A stretch of 64,000 nt of DNA from Nitrospirales bacterium (GCA_029261355.1 JAJDBM010000010.1:240702-304701); one strand, 5' to 3'. Positions 36,307 to 45,327 are shown, counted from the stretch's first letter. Numbers and translations are program-made. The notes: generated by a model not told the origin, from the sequence alone.

Positions 36307-37539
36307 ATGTCCTTGTATGTACAAAAATTTGGTGGTACGTCGGTTGGCAGTGTGGAGCGAATCCATGCAGTTGCCGATCTGATCGAACGAACGGCGAAAG
36401 AGGGGCATCAATTGGTGGTCGTGCTTTCAGCCATGAGCGGCGAAACCGATCGCTTAATGCGTATGGCTCGAGAGATTTGTTCAATTCCAGACGAACGAGA
36501 GTTAGATTTACTTCTTTCATCTGGCGAGCGCGTCACTATCTCTTTAATGGCCATGACTCTAAGAGCCCGTGGAATTCATGCTCGATCATTTACCGGAAGA
36601 CAGGTTGGGATTGTCACGAATAATTCCCATACCAAGGCTCGTATTTCTCGAGTGGCCGCTGATCGAGTCAAGGCAGCATTGTCTGATGGGGCCATCCCAA
36701 TCGTGGCTGGGTTTCAAGGCATTAATGAACTATCAGATGTGACAACCCTTGGTCGGGGAGGGTCAGATTTAACTGCTGTTGCACTGGCCGCGGCGTTGAA
36801 AGCTGATCGTTGTGTCATCTATACCGATGTTGATGGGGTCTATACGGCAGACCCGAACGTCGTACCGAATGCGCGAAGGCTTCGCACCCTTTCTTACGAA
36901 GAAATGTTAGAATTAGCCAGTCTTGGGGCGAAAGTTCTTCAGACCAGGTCGGTTGAATTTGCTGCGAAGCATCAGGTGCCGATTGAAGTGAAATCAAGTT
37001 TTACGGAAGGGCAGGGAACACTTGTGACACGAGAACATGCTGATATGGAACAGGTTTCAGTCTCGGGTGTAGCGGGAGACTCGAATCAAGCGAAGGTAAC
37101 AGTGGTGGGCGTTCCGGATAGTCCAGGGATTGCCGGAGAATTATTTGGATCTGTCGCGGCAGCAGGGATCAATGTGGATATGATTATTCAAAATGTGAGC
37201 CAAGAAACGTTAACGGACATTTCATTCACGATTCCTCGAGCGGAGCTTCCACAAACGCTGGACTTAGTAAAGAAAGTTGCCTCAGCGATCAATGCTCGCG
37301 ATGTGGCAGTCAAAGAGGATATTGCGAAAGTCTCACTGGTTGGTGTCGGCATGCGATCTCATTCGGGTATTGCTTCTCGTATGTTTCAAGCACTTTCCCG
37401 GGAAGGCATCAATATTATAATGATTAGTACCTCGGAAATTAAGGTATCTTGTGTTATTGAAGAAAAATATTTGGAGTTAGCTTTGCGGACATTGCATCAT
37501 GAGTTTGAATTGGACAAAGATTCAACGACGTTAAAATAA
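36307..37539 (+). CDS. lysC: Aspartate kinase
   Basis: Phosphorylates aspartate, the first step to lysine, threonine and methionine. I start at ATG 36307 (about 410 residues, MSLYVQKFGGTSVGSVERI, the conserved N-terminus); the 24 codons upstream belong to the apgM ruin. Further blocks are FTGRQVGIVTN, GFQGINELSDVTTLGRGGSDLTAVALA and YTDVDGVYTADPN. Two C-terminal ACT domains (about 265-400, with VVGVPDSPGIAGELF and VSLVGVGMRSHSGIASRMF) carry feedback control. Confidence 0.97.
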   Translation: MSLYVQKFGGTSVGSVERIHAVADLIERTAKEGHQLVVVLSAMSGETDRLMRMAREICSIPDERELDLLLSSGERVTISLMAMTLRARGIHARSFTGRQVGIVTNNSHTKARISRVAADRVKAALSDGAIPIVAGFQGINELSDVTTLGRGGSDLTAVALAAALKADRCVIYTDVDGVYTADPNVVPNARRLRTLSYEEMLELASLGAKVLQTRSVEFAAKHQVPIEVKSSFTEGQGTLVTREHADMEQVSVSGVAGDSNQAKVTVVGVPDSPGIAGELFGSVAAAGINVDMIIQNVSQETLTDISFTIPRAELPQTLDLVKKVASAINARDVAVKEDIAKVSLVGVGMRSHSGIASRMFQALSREGINIIMISTSEIKVSCVIEEKYLELALRTLHHEFELDKDSTTLK

Positions 37540-37565
37540 ATTATTCTATAGAAACTGTATTGCCC

Positions 37566-39170
37566 ATGAATGAACGAGAACACGTTATCCCAGCGTTAGA
37601 GGTATATGATACGACATTACGGGATGGGTCGCAGGCCGAAGACGTGAGCTTTTCTGTCGAGGACAAGGTGCGTATTGCTGTGAAGCTCGACGAGCTCGGC
37701 ATTCAATTTATTGAAGGTGGGTGGCCAGGCGCCAACCCGAAGGATATCGAGTTTTTTCGACTCATCAAAACAACGCCCCTAACGCAAGCCACAATTGTAG
37801 CGTTTGGTTCAACGAGAAAAGCTGATAATTCCGCGCAAACCGATCAGAATCTTCAGGCGTTGTTATCGGCTGAGACAGAAACAGTGACGATTTTTGGAAA
37901 GAGTTGGACTCTGCATGTCACTGAGGCATTAGGTACCTCGTTGGATAAAAATGTTGAATTAATTGGTGATTCAATCGCCTACCTCCGAGAGCAAAACCGC
38001 CGTGTGTTCTACGATGCCGAGCATTTTTTCGATGGGCATAAAACTAATCCTGACTATGCCATGAACACGATCAGAAAGGCGGCTGAGGCTGGTGCCGAAC
38101 GCATTATTCTCTGTGATACCAATGGGGGGTCGATGCCGTGGGAAATTAAGGAAATTTTTGAAAAAGTGAAGGCCGAATGCCATGTTCCTCTTGGTATTCA
38201 TGCCCATAATGATGCTGAAATGGGTGTGGCCAACTCCCTTGTCGCGGTTCGAGCTGGCGCACAACAAATCCAAGGAACGATCAATGGAATTGGAGAACGG
38301 TGCGGGAATGCCAACCTTTGCTCAATTTTGGCAAACCTGGAACTCAAAATGAAACAACCGTCGGTGGGTGGGGATCGACTCACTCAACTTCGGAATGTCT
38401 CCATGTATGTCGCAGAAATTGCGAATCTTTTACCGAATAAACGTCAGCCTTATGTCGGCGACACGGCTTTTGCCCATAAAGGCGGTGTGCATATTCATGC
38501 CGTGCAAAAAAACCCACTGACCTATGAACATGTTCGCCCAGAACAGGTAGGAAATTACCGGCGAGTGTTAATTTCTGATAACAGTGGTCGAAGCGCGGTG
38601 CTCGGAAAGATCGAAGCGCTCGGTTTGAGCCTTCCGAAAGAGCATGATGATGTGCAAAAGCTCTTGTCTTCCCTCAAGGAACGCGAATATGAAGGGTATC
38701 AATTTGAGGGAGCAGAAGGTTCATTTGAGTTGATGGTTAAGAAAGCCTTAGGCGAACATACCTCATTTTTTGAATTATTAGGATGTCGAGTCATTATCGA
38801 AAAGCGTCAAACTAAAGATCAAGCTGTTGAATCGGAAGCCACGATCATGGTGAAGGTCGGTGAGGTGGTTGAGCATACGGCAGCGATTGGTGACGGTCCA
38901 GTCAATGCACTCGACAACGCCTTGCGAAAGGCTCTTGAGAAATTCTACCCGCAATTAGCAGATGTCAAACTGTTGGATTACAAGGTCAGAGTATTATCAG
39001 GAAGTAAAGGAACGGGCTCTCGAGTGAGGGTGCTTATCGAGTCTGGGGATCATAAGGGAAAGTGGTCAACCGTTGGGGTTTCTGAAAATATAATCGAGGC
39101 TAGCTGGCAGGCTATCGTTGATAGTATTGAGTGCAAACTTCTCCAGGAAGATAAAAAGTCTTCCGAGTAG
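37566..39170 (+). CDS. cimA: Citramalate synthase (CimA-type)
   Basis: Condenses pyruvate and acetyl-CoA to (R)-citramalate, a threonine-independent route to 2-oxobutyrate and isoleucine. About 534 residues. The catalytic TIM barrel starts LEVYDTTLRDGSQAEDVSFS, then IEGGWPGANPKD, IHAHNDAEMGVANSL, GTINGIGERCGNANL, GDTAFAHKGGVHIHAV. The C-terminal LeuA-type regulatory domain is about 400-525. The GGWPGANPKD stretch is typical of citramalate synthase rather than isopropylmalate or homocitrate synthase. The start is ATG 37566 or TTG 37560; neither has a clear ribosome site. Confidence 0.92.
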   Translation: MNEREHVIPALEVYDTTLRDGSQAEDVSFSVEDKVRIAVKLDELGIQFIEGGWPGANPKDIEFFRLIKTTPLTQATIVAFGSTRKADNSAQTDQNLQALLSAETETVTIFGKSWTLHVTEALGTSLDKNVELIGDSIAYLREQNRRVFYDAEHFFDGHKTNPDYAMNTIRKAAEAGAERIILCDTNGGSMPWEIKEIFEKVKAECHVPLGIHAHNDAEMGVANSLVAVRAGAQQIQGTINGIGERCGNANLCSILANLELKMKQPSVGGDRLTQLRNVSMYVAEIANLLPNKRQPYVGDTAFAHKGGVHIHAVQKNPLTYEHVRPEQVGNYRRVLISDNSGRSAVLGKIEALGLSLPKEHDDVQKLLSSLKEREYEGYQFEGAEGSFELMVKKALGEHTSFFELLGCRVIIEKRQTKDQAVESEATIMVKVGEVVEHTAAIGDGPVNALDNALRKALEKFYPQLADVKLLDYKVRVLSGSKGTGSRVRVLIESGDHKGKWSTVGVSENIIEASWQAIVDSIECKLLQEDKKSSE

Positions 39171-39209
39171 TTCCCTCAGAATTCATAGATGATAAGTTGT
39201 TGTTATTCC

Positions 39210-39238
39210 TTGACATTTCATCTTTTCGCCTGTACTTT
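39210..39238 (+). promoter_or_regulatory. Promoter for ihfA
   Basis: TTGACA (39210-39215), 17-bp spacer, TACTTT (39233-39238), about 75 bp before the ihfA start. Confidence 0.55.
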
Positions 39239-39315
39239 TGAAAGAATGATCTCTGATAGGTTGCAAGGATCTGTCAACACTATCATCCATCGTCAAGGAG
39301 GGATTAAGGGGGATT

Positions 39316-39591
39316 ATGCGAAAGGCTGATGTTGCCAACATCATTTGTGAAAAGGTTGGGCTTTCCAAGACTGAGGCTATGGATCGGGTTGAGGATGTAC
39401 TCAATATCCTCAAGACTGGTCTTCAGAGAGGTGAAGCAATTAAAATTGCGGGGTTTGGTAACTTCATTGTTCGAAGCAAAGGGGAACGTAAAGGACGAAA
39501 CCCGCGAACAGGTGAGGAAATTGCCATTACTCCTAGGCGCGTCGTGACATTTCGCCCAAGCCAGCTGTTTAAAAAACACGTAAACATATGA
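39316..39591 (+). CDS. ihfA: Integration host factor subunit alpha / HU-like DNA-bending protein
   Basis: 91 residues of the HU/IHF fold: MRKADVANIICEKVGLSK, GEAIKIAGFGNFIVRSKGER, then the DNA-intercalating arm GRNPRTGEEIAITPRRVVTFRPS. The full-length arm with RNPRTGE and the RPS...K ending fit IHF-alpha. Ribosome site GGGGG 4-6 bp before ATG. It is followed by a MerR-type gene 13 bp on, the same pairing seen widely next to ihfA. Confidence 0.9.
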   Translation: MRKADVANIICEKVGLSKTEAMDRVEDVLNILKTGLQRGEAIKIAGFGNFIVRSKGERKGRNPRTGEEIAITPRRVVTFRPSQLFKKHVNI

Positions 39592-39604
39592 GGTTACGAG
39601 GAGC

Positions 39605-39979
39605 TTGAGTGTCTCTTCGGTAATGGCTCTGATGAGGGTAGAGACAAAGCAAGGCGATAAGACGTGTTATAAGATTGGGGAAGTGGCCCGTATTGCCAAG
39701 CTTCCGGCCTATGTTCTGCGATTTTGGGAGTCTGAATTTAATTTTCTTCGTCCCAAAAAAAGTCAGGGACGCCATCGAGTTTATACGCAGGACGACATAG
39801 AAACGGTCATTGAAATCAAACGAATGCTGTACGAAGAAGGTTATACGATAGCAGGGTTAAAGCGGTTTTGGTATCGTCGAAAAAAGAGTACAAATGATAC
39901 GAACATGGTGAGTGGTGACGGGGTGAAAAAAGCAAAGGCTGAGTTAAAGAATATACTGAAAATGCTAGATGATCGTTAG
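39605..39979 (+). CDS. MerR family transcriptional regulator (ihfA-linked)
   Basis: 124 residues. Winged helix-turn-helix: CYKIGEVARIAKLPAYVLRFWESEFNFL... then KSQGRHRVYTQDDIETVIEI, followed by a helix that would pair in a dimer (about 70-124). There is no Cys-based effector domain, so it is of the short HTH-only class. The start is unclear: TTG 39605 lies 1 bp after GAGGAG, while ATG 39623 is 19 bp from it; the domain begins near residue 20, so either start leaves it intact. Downstream of ihfA in one operon. Confidence 0.88.
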   Translation: MSVSSVMALMRVETKQGDKTCYKIGEVARIAKLPAYVLRFWESEFNFLRPKKSQGRHRVYTQDDIETVIEIKRMLYEEGYTIAGLKRFWYRRKKSTNDTNMVSGDGVKKAKAELKNILKMLDDR

Positions 39980-40014
39980 CCGTTTCTCTCTACAATAATT
40001 GTGGACGAAGCTTT

Positions 40015-40065
40015 TTAACTGTTCTATTCTGTAGTCCTCAGATGTTAACTATTTCTATTCTGTAG
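40015..40065 (+). repeat. Imperfect 20-bp direct repeat upstream of tRNA-Pro
   Basis: TTAACTGTTCTATTCTGTAG (40015-40034) recurs with one extra base at 40045-40065, a spacing of 30 bp, close to three helical turns. It lies just before tRNA-Pro, where its promoter must be. It could be a duplicated promoter or an operator. Confidence 0.5.
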
Positions 40066-40081
40066 GTTGAAGCATAAGTGT

Positions 40082-40158
40082 CGGGGCGTGGCGCAGCCCG
40101 GTAGCGCACTCGCTTGGGGTGCGAGAGGTCGGCCGTTCAAATCGGCTCGCCCCGACCA
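40082..40158 (+). tRNA. tRNA-Pro (anticodon GGG)
   Basis: Acceptor CGGGGCG/CGCCCCG, D stem GCGC/GCGC with a 9-nt loop, anticodon stem CTCGC/GCGAG around TTGGGGT (anticodon GGG), T arm with TTCAAAT, discriminator A and encoded CCA. Length 77 nt. Confidence 0.97.
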
Positions 40159-40201
40159 GTTCAACGTGTATCCTGGTACTTATGAGAGAATATACGAAAA
40201 G

Positions 40202-40450
40202 CTAGGCTTGCAGGTCGTCTTCGATGAGGTCTTCGCTCTCTGGCATGCCGTAGGCAACAAACTTCGCATACGATAAATAAATTCCACTGCTATCCCGCAT
40301 AGCCCGAGTTCCGGCCTTCATCCGTTCTAGTTTGGTGCTATCGGCATTCTCATTCGTATGTAACGTGGAGACATACTCATTGAGTACGTCATTATAATTT
40401 TCCATGGCTCGCTCGACGTTCAAGTATGCTTGCATGATGTGATCGGTCAT
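40202..40450 (-). CDS. Small helical protein of unknown function
   Basis: 82 residues, almost all helix-forming and acidic: YLNVERAMENYNDVLNEYV then TKLERMKAGTRAMRDSSGIY and a SEDLIEDDLQA tail. No signal peptide or Cys. A strong AGGAGGG lies 9 bp upstream of the ATG, which supports it as a real gene. Unrelated to its neighbours as far as I can see; function unknown. Confidence 0.65.
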   Translation of the reverse strand: MTDHIMQAYLNVERAMENYNDVLNEYVSTLHTNENADSTKLERMKAGTRAMRDSSGIYLSYAKFVAYGMPESEDLIEDDLQA

Positions 40451-40971
40451 TGCTGAATACCCTCCTATACCATAATCTAAGTCTTTACCTTACACGAGCA
40501 TCAAATTTGTGGTCAACGTATGACTGAAAAATACTTTGATAATGAGAGGAGGGTAACTATTTAGCCGATTGAATGAACTTCCGTACCTTGAAAGAGCTGG
40601 ATACCCGGGGGGGCAGTGGCTTGGACGCGTGTGATGGAAACATAAAAGGCATGAGATTCCAAGGTATGACATAGATTAAACGGCTTAGTTTTTTTTGCGA
40701 ACTATCGTGTCCAAGGATTTAGCTGGAACGTATTGGGATTCGCTATATTTGCTAAAGTGACTGTTGTCATTTTCTAGGTTCTCCTATTTTTTTTCATTAG
40801 AAGAATCTAAAGTCCTGTTTGACCGGTTCTCTCATGATTCAGTAAAATGCGCCCGCTCTTCATGATATAGGTAGACAGAGTGTTTCCCATGTACAGAGCA
40901 AGACTTCGTGGGCACTTCCCCCAAGTTTCTCCTTACGCAACTGAGTTGATTATTCCTATATATTTTTCCAT
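40451..40971. other. Gene-free stretch with a promoter for the glycosyltransferase genes
   Basis: No coding frame of note. A promoter-like pair sits at 40818-40847: TTGACC, 18-bp spacer, TAAAAT, giving a leader of about 120 nt for the gene at 40972. Confidence 0.45.
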
Positions 40972-41724
40972 ATGAATTCTGATGCTCAGCCGTGGATTTC
41001 GGTCGTCATTCCTATGAAGGACGAAAGAGAGAATATTGCTCCCTTATCGAGTCAGTTACTAAAGTTTCTTGGGCATCGAAAAGAAACGCAATTCGCATCA
41101 TTTGAAATACTGTTTGTTGACGATGGTAGTACGGACGGGAGTGACGGTCTTTTTCTGGATTTAGTCCAGGCACATCCAGAGATTCGAGTCATTGGGTTAG
41201 ATCAAAACTATGGGCAAACAGCCGCCTTTGATGCAGGGTTTCGTTATGCCAAAGGGAAATTGATTGCAACCTTAGATGGTGACCTTCAATATGATCCTGC
41301 CGATATTGAGAAGCTGCTACCTCTTACCCGAGAGTATGATGTTGTTTGCGGGAGACGTGAGCGGCGAAATGATAATCTGATTCGGCGATGGTCATCACGT
41401 ATAGCCAATGGTGTGCGTAACGTTGTCATTCATGATGGCATTCATGATACAGGGTGTTCCCTCAAAGTTTTTCAACGATCTGTTCTTGATCGTATTCCCT
41501 TATTTACAGGAATGCACCGTTTCTTTCCTGCAATCGCTCAAATGTATGGATATTCAGTGACTGAGATCCCAGTACAACATTTCCCTCGAGTCCATGGTCA
41601 ATCAAAATATGGTGTTGGCAATAGACTCTTCGCTAGTTTATATGATCTGTTTGCTGTTCGTTGGATGCAGGGTAGATGCTTGACCTATAGGGCCAAAGAA
41701 ATAGGAAAAAGGAATGTCGAATAG
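40972..41724 (+). CDS. Family 2 glycosyltransferase (polyprenyl-phosphate sugar transferase type)
   Basis: 250 residues. GT-A fold start ISVVIPMKDERENIAPL, then FVDDGSTDGSDGLF (nucleotide/metal site), GLDQNYGQTAAFDAGF, and LDGDLQYDPADIEKLL with the DxD-like metal motif. DTGCSLKVFQR is the dolichyl/undecaprenyl-phosphate transferase signature. There are no C-terminal membrane helices, as in soluble DPM1-like forms. It probably makes a lipid-phosphate-linked sugar for the GT39 enzyme two genes on. Which sugar is unknown. Confidence 0.88.
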   Translation: MNSDAQPWISVVIPMKDERENIAPLSSQLLKFLGHRKETQFASFEILFVDDGSTDGSDGLFLDLVQAHPEIRVIGLDQNYGQTAAFDAGFRYAKGKLIATLDGDLQYDPADIEKLLPLTREYDVVCGRRERRNDNLIRRWSSRIANGVRNVVIHDGIHDTGCSLKVFQRSVLDRIPLFTGMHRFFPAIAQMYGYSVTEIPVQHFPRVHGQSKYGVGNRLFASLYDLFAVRWMQGRCLTYRAKEIGKRNVE

Positions 41725-41824
41725 ATTATTGATGCACGTAAGGGAGGAAATGTCTCGGTTCCTTGAACGATGTGAATAGAGTGCTCAGCTTGTATGCATA
41801 TAAGAAGGAATAGATAGGGTCGCG

Positions 41825-42106
41825 ATGTTATCAACTGAAGTAATCTGGGTCACCATTGGGTTCTTAGGACAGAGTCTCTTTTTTTGTCGATGGGTCCTAC
41901 AGTGGTTTGTCTCTGAACGCAACGCTGAAAGTCGAATCCCTATTCCGTTTTGGTATATGAGTCTTGGCGGTAGTGTGATTGTGTTGTGTTATGCAATTTA
42001 TAGAGAAGACCCTGTATTTATCGCTGGCCAAAGCGTTGGTGCTGTTGTGTATTTGAGAAATCTTGTCCTCATCCATCGGTCGCAAGCGCGAGCGTCGAGT
42101 GGATAG
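41825..42106 (+). CDS. LABN (lipid A biosynthesis N-terminal) domain membrane protein
   Basis: 93 residues with three hydrophobic helices and the LABN pattern WVTIGFLGQSLFFCRWVLQW, ...ES.IP..FWYMSLGGS, ...AIYREDPVFIAGQSVG...YLRNL. This domain exists alone next to ArnT-type transferases or fused to LpxB in other bacteria; its biochemical role is not settled, and lipid handling or flipping is only a guess. The 3' end overlaps the next gene, which suggests coupling. Confidence 0.85.
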   Translation: MLSTEVIWVTIGFLGQSLFFCRWVLQWFVSERNAESRIPIPFWYMSLGGSVIVLCYAIYREDPVFIAGQSVGAVVYLRNLVLIHRSQARASSG

Positions 42107-43811
42107 CACCGTCATATCTCCTGATCCCTCCTCTCCCCCAATCCAATCGTCTGCCCTACGTGATCTGCTTATCCTTCTGGTATTAGCGAGTCTGATGCTG
42201 TTGACTGATTTGGGAGGTCTTGGTCTAACTGATCGAGATGAAGGCAGTAATGCGGAGGCCGCGAGAGAAATGCTGGAGACAGGTGACTGGGTGTCGCCAA
42301 CCTTAAATTATGAGCCACGTTTTGCCAAACCAGCTTTTGTGTATTGGTTCATTAGTGCTTCCTATACGCTATTTGGAATCAATGAATTTTCGGCACGATT
42401 ACCGTCTGCATTGTTTGGGATTGGACTGGTTTTGTTGCAGTACAGTTTTCTTGCTCGAGTCCTTGGGGCACGAAGTGGAATGTTGGGCGCGCTGATTCTT
42501 CTATTGAATCTGGAGATGATTGGTATCAGTCGAATGGTGCTGACCGACCCCGAGCTCGTGTTCTGTACAACCCTCGCTTGTTATGGATTTTGGCTTGGCA
42601 TGGAGCAGGAGGGGGCCAAGCGGTTAGGATTCTTAGGTTTTTATATAGGGATGGCCTGTGCCATGCTTGCGAAGGGGCCAGTCGGAATTATTATTCCATT
42701 TTTGGCAGCTTTTCTATATCTTATTGTCACCAGGCAATGGCTGAAGTATTGGAAGACTGGGTTTCCCCTGATTGGGATGCTTTTTGTTGGGATAATTGCC
42801 GCTCCTTGGTATATCGCCATGTTCGCCATTCATGGAGATGCGTATATTGCCGCGGCACAAGCAAATACCACGGGCCGATTTGCCAACCCGATGGAAGGCC
42901 ATGGAGGGACGATCTTTTTCTATCTCCCTGTTCTCTTTATTGGGTTTTTCCCATGGAGTGCATTTCTTCCCATGTCCCTCTACCACAGTCTGAAGGATTG
43001 GAAGGGGTTTCGTACGTTTACGTCTGAGAAGACAATGGAGCAGAAGTTAGCCCTGTTTACTAGCTTATGGGTGATCGGGCTTTTCACCTTCTTTACCCTG
43101 TCGTCAACAAGGTTACCGCATTATATATTCCCGTTATTTCCCGCCGCCGCTGTGTTGGTGGCCATTTTTTGGTCACGAAGTCTTCGAGAGAAAGAGCCAG
43201 TTGGGCTAACAGCGTCCATTCGGATATTGATGACTATTGGGTATGTCTTGGGACTCACCTTCGCATCTGCACCCGTGGTGTATAATATGTTCGTCCTGAA
43301 AATGACGAAAGAATTTCCAGCAGCAGCCAATATGGAGCTCGGAATTCTCCCTGTTATCCTGGGACTCATTATCATTATCGGTACCATGAGTGTGCGCTAT
43401 CTTATGGCTGCTGAAGAGACACGTCACACAGGGTTTGGGGTAGCTTGTGGGATGATGGTGATGTTGGTTGGGGGAATCTTACTCGTGGCCCTTCCAAGGT
43501 TTAGCTACTACTTTATCGATCCGCCTCAAGACTTAGCCGCCGCTGCTGGTTTAAAACTGACAAAGAATGATCGTTTCATTCAGTTTGGTCGAAAACGTCC
43601 CTCCTTAACGTTCTATGCACAGCGAAAGGTCTATCAGATCAATCCAGGGGAAGATGAAAAGTTTACTCCGCATATTAACGCGGGTGGGCGGAAAATGATC
43701 GTGATGCAATCTCACCTTCGTGGCCGTTTACCGCAGCCTGTGCGTGACTATTCCGTCGTGATAGAACGTAATGGATTTTCTCTCCTTTCCAGTGAATCGT
43801 CGGGGAAGTGA
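42099..43811 (+). CDS. GT39-type integral membrane glycosyltransferase (ArnT-like)
   Basis: About 570 residues with a dozen or so hydrophobic helices. The first loop after helix 1 carries the catalytic LGLTDRDEGSNAEAAREML (Asp-Glu pair) and DWVSPTLNYEPRFAKPAFVYW, as in ArnT/PMT family enzymes that move a sugar from undecaprenyl phosphate to lipid A or another acceptor. The C-terminal periplasmic domain is about 455-570. I choose GTG 42099, which overlaps the LABN stop by 8 bp; TTG 42063 is the longer choice. Its 3' end is duplicated at 54581, see the repeat entries. Confidence 0.9.
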   Translation: MDSTVISPDPSSPPIQSSALRDLLILLVLASLMLLTDLGGLGLTDRDEGSNAEAAREMLETGDWVSPTLNYEPRFAKPAFVYWFISASYTLFGINEFSARLPSALFGIGLVLLQYSFLARVLGARSGMLGALILLLNLEMIGISRMVLTDPELVFCTTLACYGFWLGMEQEGAKRLGFLGFYIGMACAMLAKGPVGIIIPFLAAFLYLIVTRQWLKYWKTGFPLIGMLFVGIIAAPWYIAMFAIHGDAYIAAAQANTTGRFANPMEGHGGTIFFYLPVLFIGFFPWSAFLPMSLYHSLKDWKGFRTFTSEKTMEQKLALFTSLWVIGLFTFFTLSSTRLPHYIFPLFPAAAVLVAIFWSRSLREKEPVGLTASIRILMTIGYVLGLTFASAPVVYNMFVLKMTKEFPAAANMELGILPVILGLIIIIGTMSVRYLMAAEETRHTGFGVACGMMVMLVGGILLVALPRFSYYFIDPPQDLAAAAGLKLTKNDRFIQFGRKRPSLTFYAQRKVYQINPGEDEKFTPHINAGGRKMIVMQSHLRGRLPQPVRDYSVVIERNGFSLLSSESSGK

Positions 43812-44060
43812 TAGAACCTATGTGTGATCTTCATTTTCTACTTCACCATCTCAGCCAGGAGCATGAGTAGCATAATGAACTAGGGTGATTGGATTTTACT
43901 AAAGCCCTCCTTTAAATACCGTCATTTTCCTGGACTGCGGCGTCCCTCTCGTTCTCAGGCCCTCATGTATCCACCTATATCTTGCAGTTTTGCGCGCACG
44001 GATTTTTTGCCCTCATCCTAAAGCCCTCGTTTTGATAGGTGCCCTAGCAGAGAACGGTTT
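43745..44060 (+). repeat. Direct repeat copy 1 (left boundary of the island)
   Basis: Bases 43745-43840 match 54581-54676 at 95 of 96 positions (single C/T difference at 43801) and include the last codons and stop of the GT39 gene. The next 220 bp match 54677-54895 less well but plainly, for example at CGTCATTTTCC, CTATATCTTGC and TTTTGATAGGTGC. Similarity ends where the IS6-type element begins. The 43812-44060 stretch holds no gene. Confidence 0.85.
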
Positions 44061-44854
44061 GGTCAACTTAACTGTAGACACAAGGGAACGGATATTCCTC
44101 TTCCGCTTGTGCGCACACCGATTTCTTCCACACCTGAAACGACTGTGCGCACCTCAGCCAATAGTTCACCGCCCGTACAAGGTGGCGGCCGAGGCGGAAG
44201 AGATTTTGCGTGAGTCCGTGAAGCGTGAGAAATTGTTGAGCCTGTTGTGGTGAAGCAAAGCCGCGCATGTGATATTCCTGTTGCCGTGTCGGTTGATGCG
44301 AGACTTCGACGCGGTTATTGGCATCGACCGTATTGATGTGTTCGACGGTCGGCATCATTTCTCGGTGAACCGCGTCATAGCTTTTAATTTTGTCCGTGTA
44401 GAGCCAGCGGGGTTCGTCTCCTTGGACTTTCAATAAGCGGCGAAAGAAGCGCACGGCGGCTTTCTTCTTCCGTCGTGCTTGCACAAGGATATCAATGGTG
44501 TCCCCATCTTGATCGACCGCGCCCGAGAGATACTGATGTTCTCCCGTGAAGAGTGATGACGATTTCATCCACATGCCAGGCATCGCCCAATTGTCCTTGC
44601 CGTTTTTCAGTTTGCCAGCATACGCTGGGCCATACTTCAGGCACCAGCGCCGCATCGATTTATAGGTGACGATAATGCCCAGTTCGGGCAACAGTTCCTC
44701 GACTTCACGAAAGCTGAGGGAAAATTGATGGTAGAACCAGATGGCGTGACTGATAATTTCGGCTGGATAACGATGGCGGTGAGAGCTGATGGGGGTGGTG
44801 TTCATGTTGGCCAGTCTGCCAAATCTGAGATACTGTGACAATGTCCTATTGACC
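44061..44854 (-). mobile_element. IS6-type insertion sequence, degenerate
   Basis: About 794 bp around an IS6-type transposase. Possible ends are GGTCAA at 44061 and its inverse TTGACC at 44849-44854, each followed inward by loosely matching bases (about 20 bp, roughly 60 percent). No clean target-site duplication seen, so the exact limits are uncertain. Confidence 0.55.
44068..44841 (-). pseudogene. IS6-family DDE transposase with compensating frameshifts
   Basis: 257 residues open, with SSHRHRYPAEIISHAIWFYH, LSFREVEELLPELGI, GAVDQDGDTIDILVQARRKKKAA, YTDKIKSYD (second catalytic Asp), NNRVEVSHQPTR (catalytic Glu) and GFASPQQAQQFL, all IS6 family. Between about 44588 and 44545 the ORF reads MPGMWMKSSSLFT, while the neighbouring frame gives GDAWHVDEIVITLHG, the expected block with the first catalytic Asp. 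A 1-bp loss near 44587 and a 1-bp gain near 44545 explain it. The frame stays open but the DDE triad is broken, so the product should be inactive. Confidence 0.8.
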
Positions 44855-45224
44855 GCTCTTCACCCGCGACTCTTCGTTCCCACACGAATCATCCATTCGA
44901 CTCGTATCTAGGTATTTGCCCGTCCCCTCTTTTCGGGGGATTTTATATGTCAGATATTTCCCTTAGACTCACAACATGTCGTGTGAATCATGACAGGCAA
45001 AACACAAAAAATTATTCTTTTAACTTTCTGAATAAACACTCTCTGTTTTTCATACAAATCACAGACTTATGAGTCACTGACTTATTATTGAACTGTTTCT
45101 GTTATTGAGCGAGTCGTTCAAAGGAAACGGGACCATGCTGCTTCATACGTTGTCAGTCTTCGATCTGATCCTTATTTTCCTATTTCTTTAAGTACGTAGT
45201 TGTCATGAATACCGAGTTGTGCTG

Positions 45225-45252
45225 TTGACAAAGATGATCATTTGGATACAAT
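45225..45252 (+). promoter_or_regulatory. Promoter of the giant Rhs gene
   Basis: TTGACA (45225-45230), 16-bp spacer, TACAAT (45247-45252). Predicted leader of about 140 nt. Confidence 0.65.
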
Positions 45253-45327
45253 CCATTCCTTCCCATTGAGTCATGTGTCCCAAAGAGTCGACGCGAACAG
45301 GTGTTACCCCCTCCCCCCGTATCTTGC

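Noticed and set aside
39183..39579. Minus-strand ORFs over the ihfA region
   Set aside because: They are antisense shadows of the clear IHF/HU gene and its promoter.
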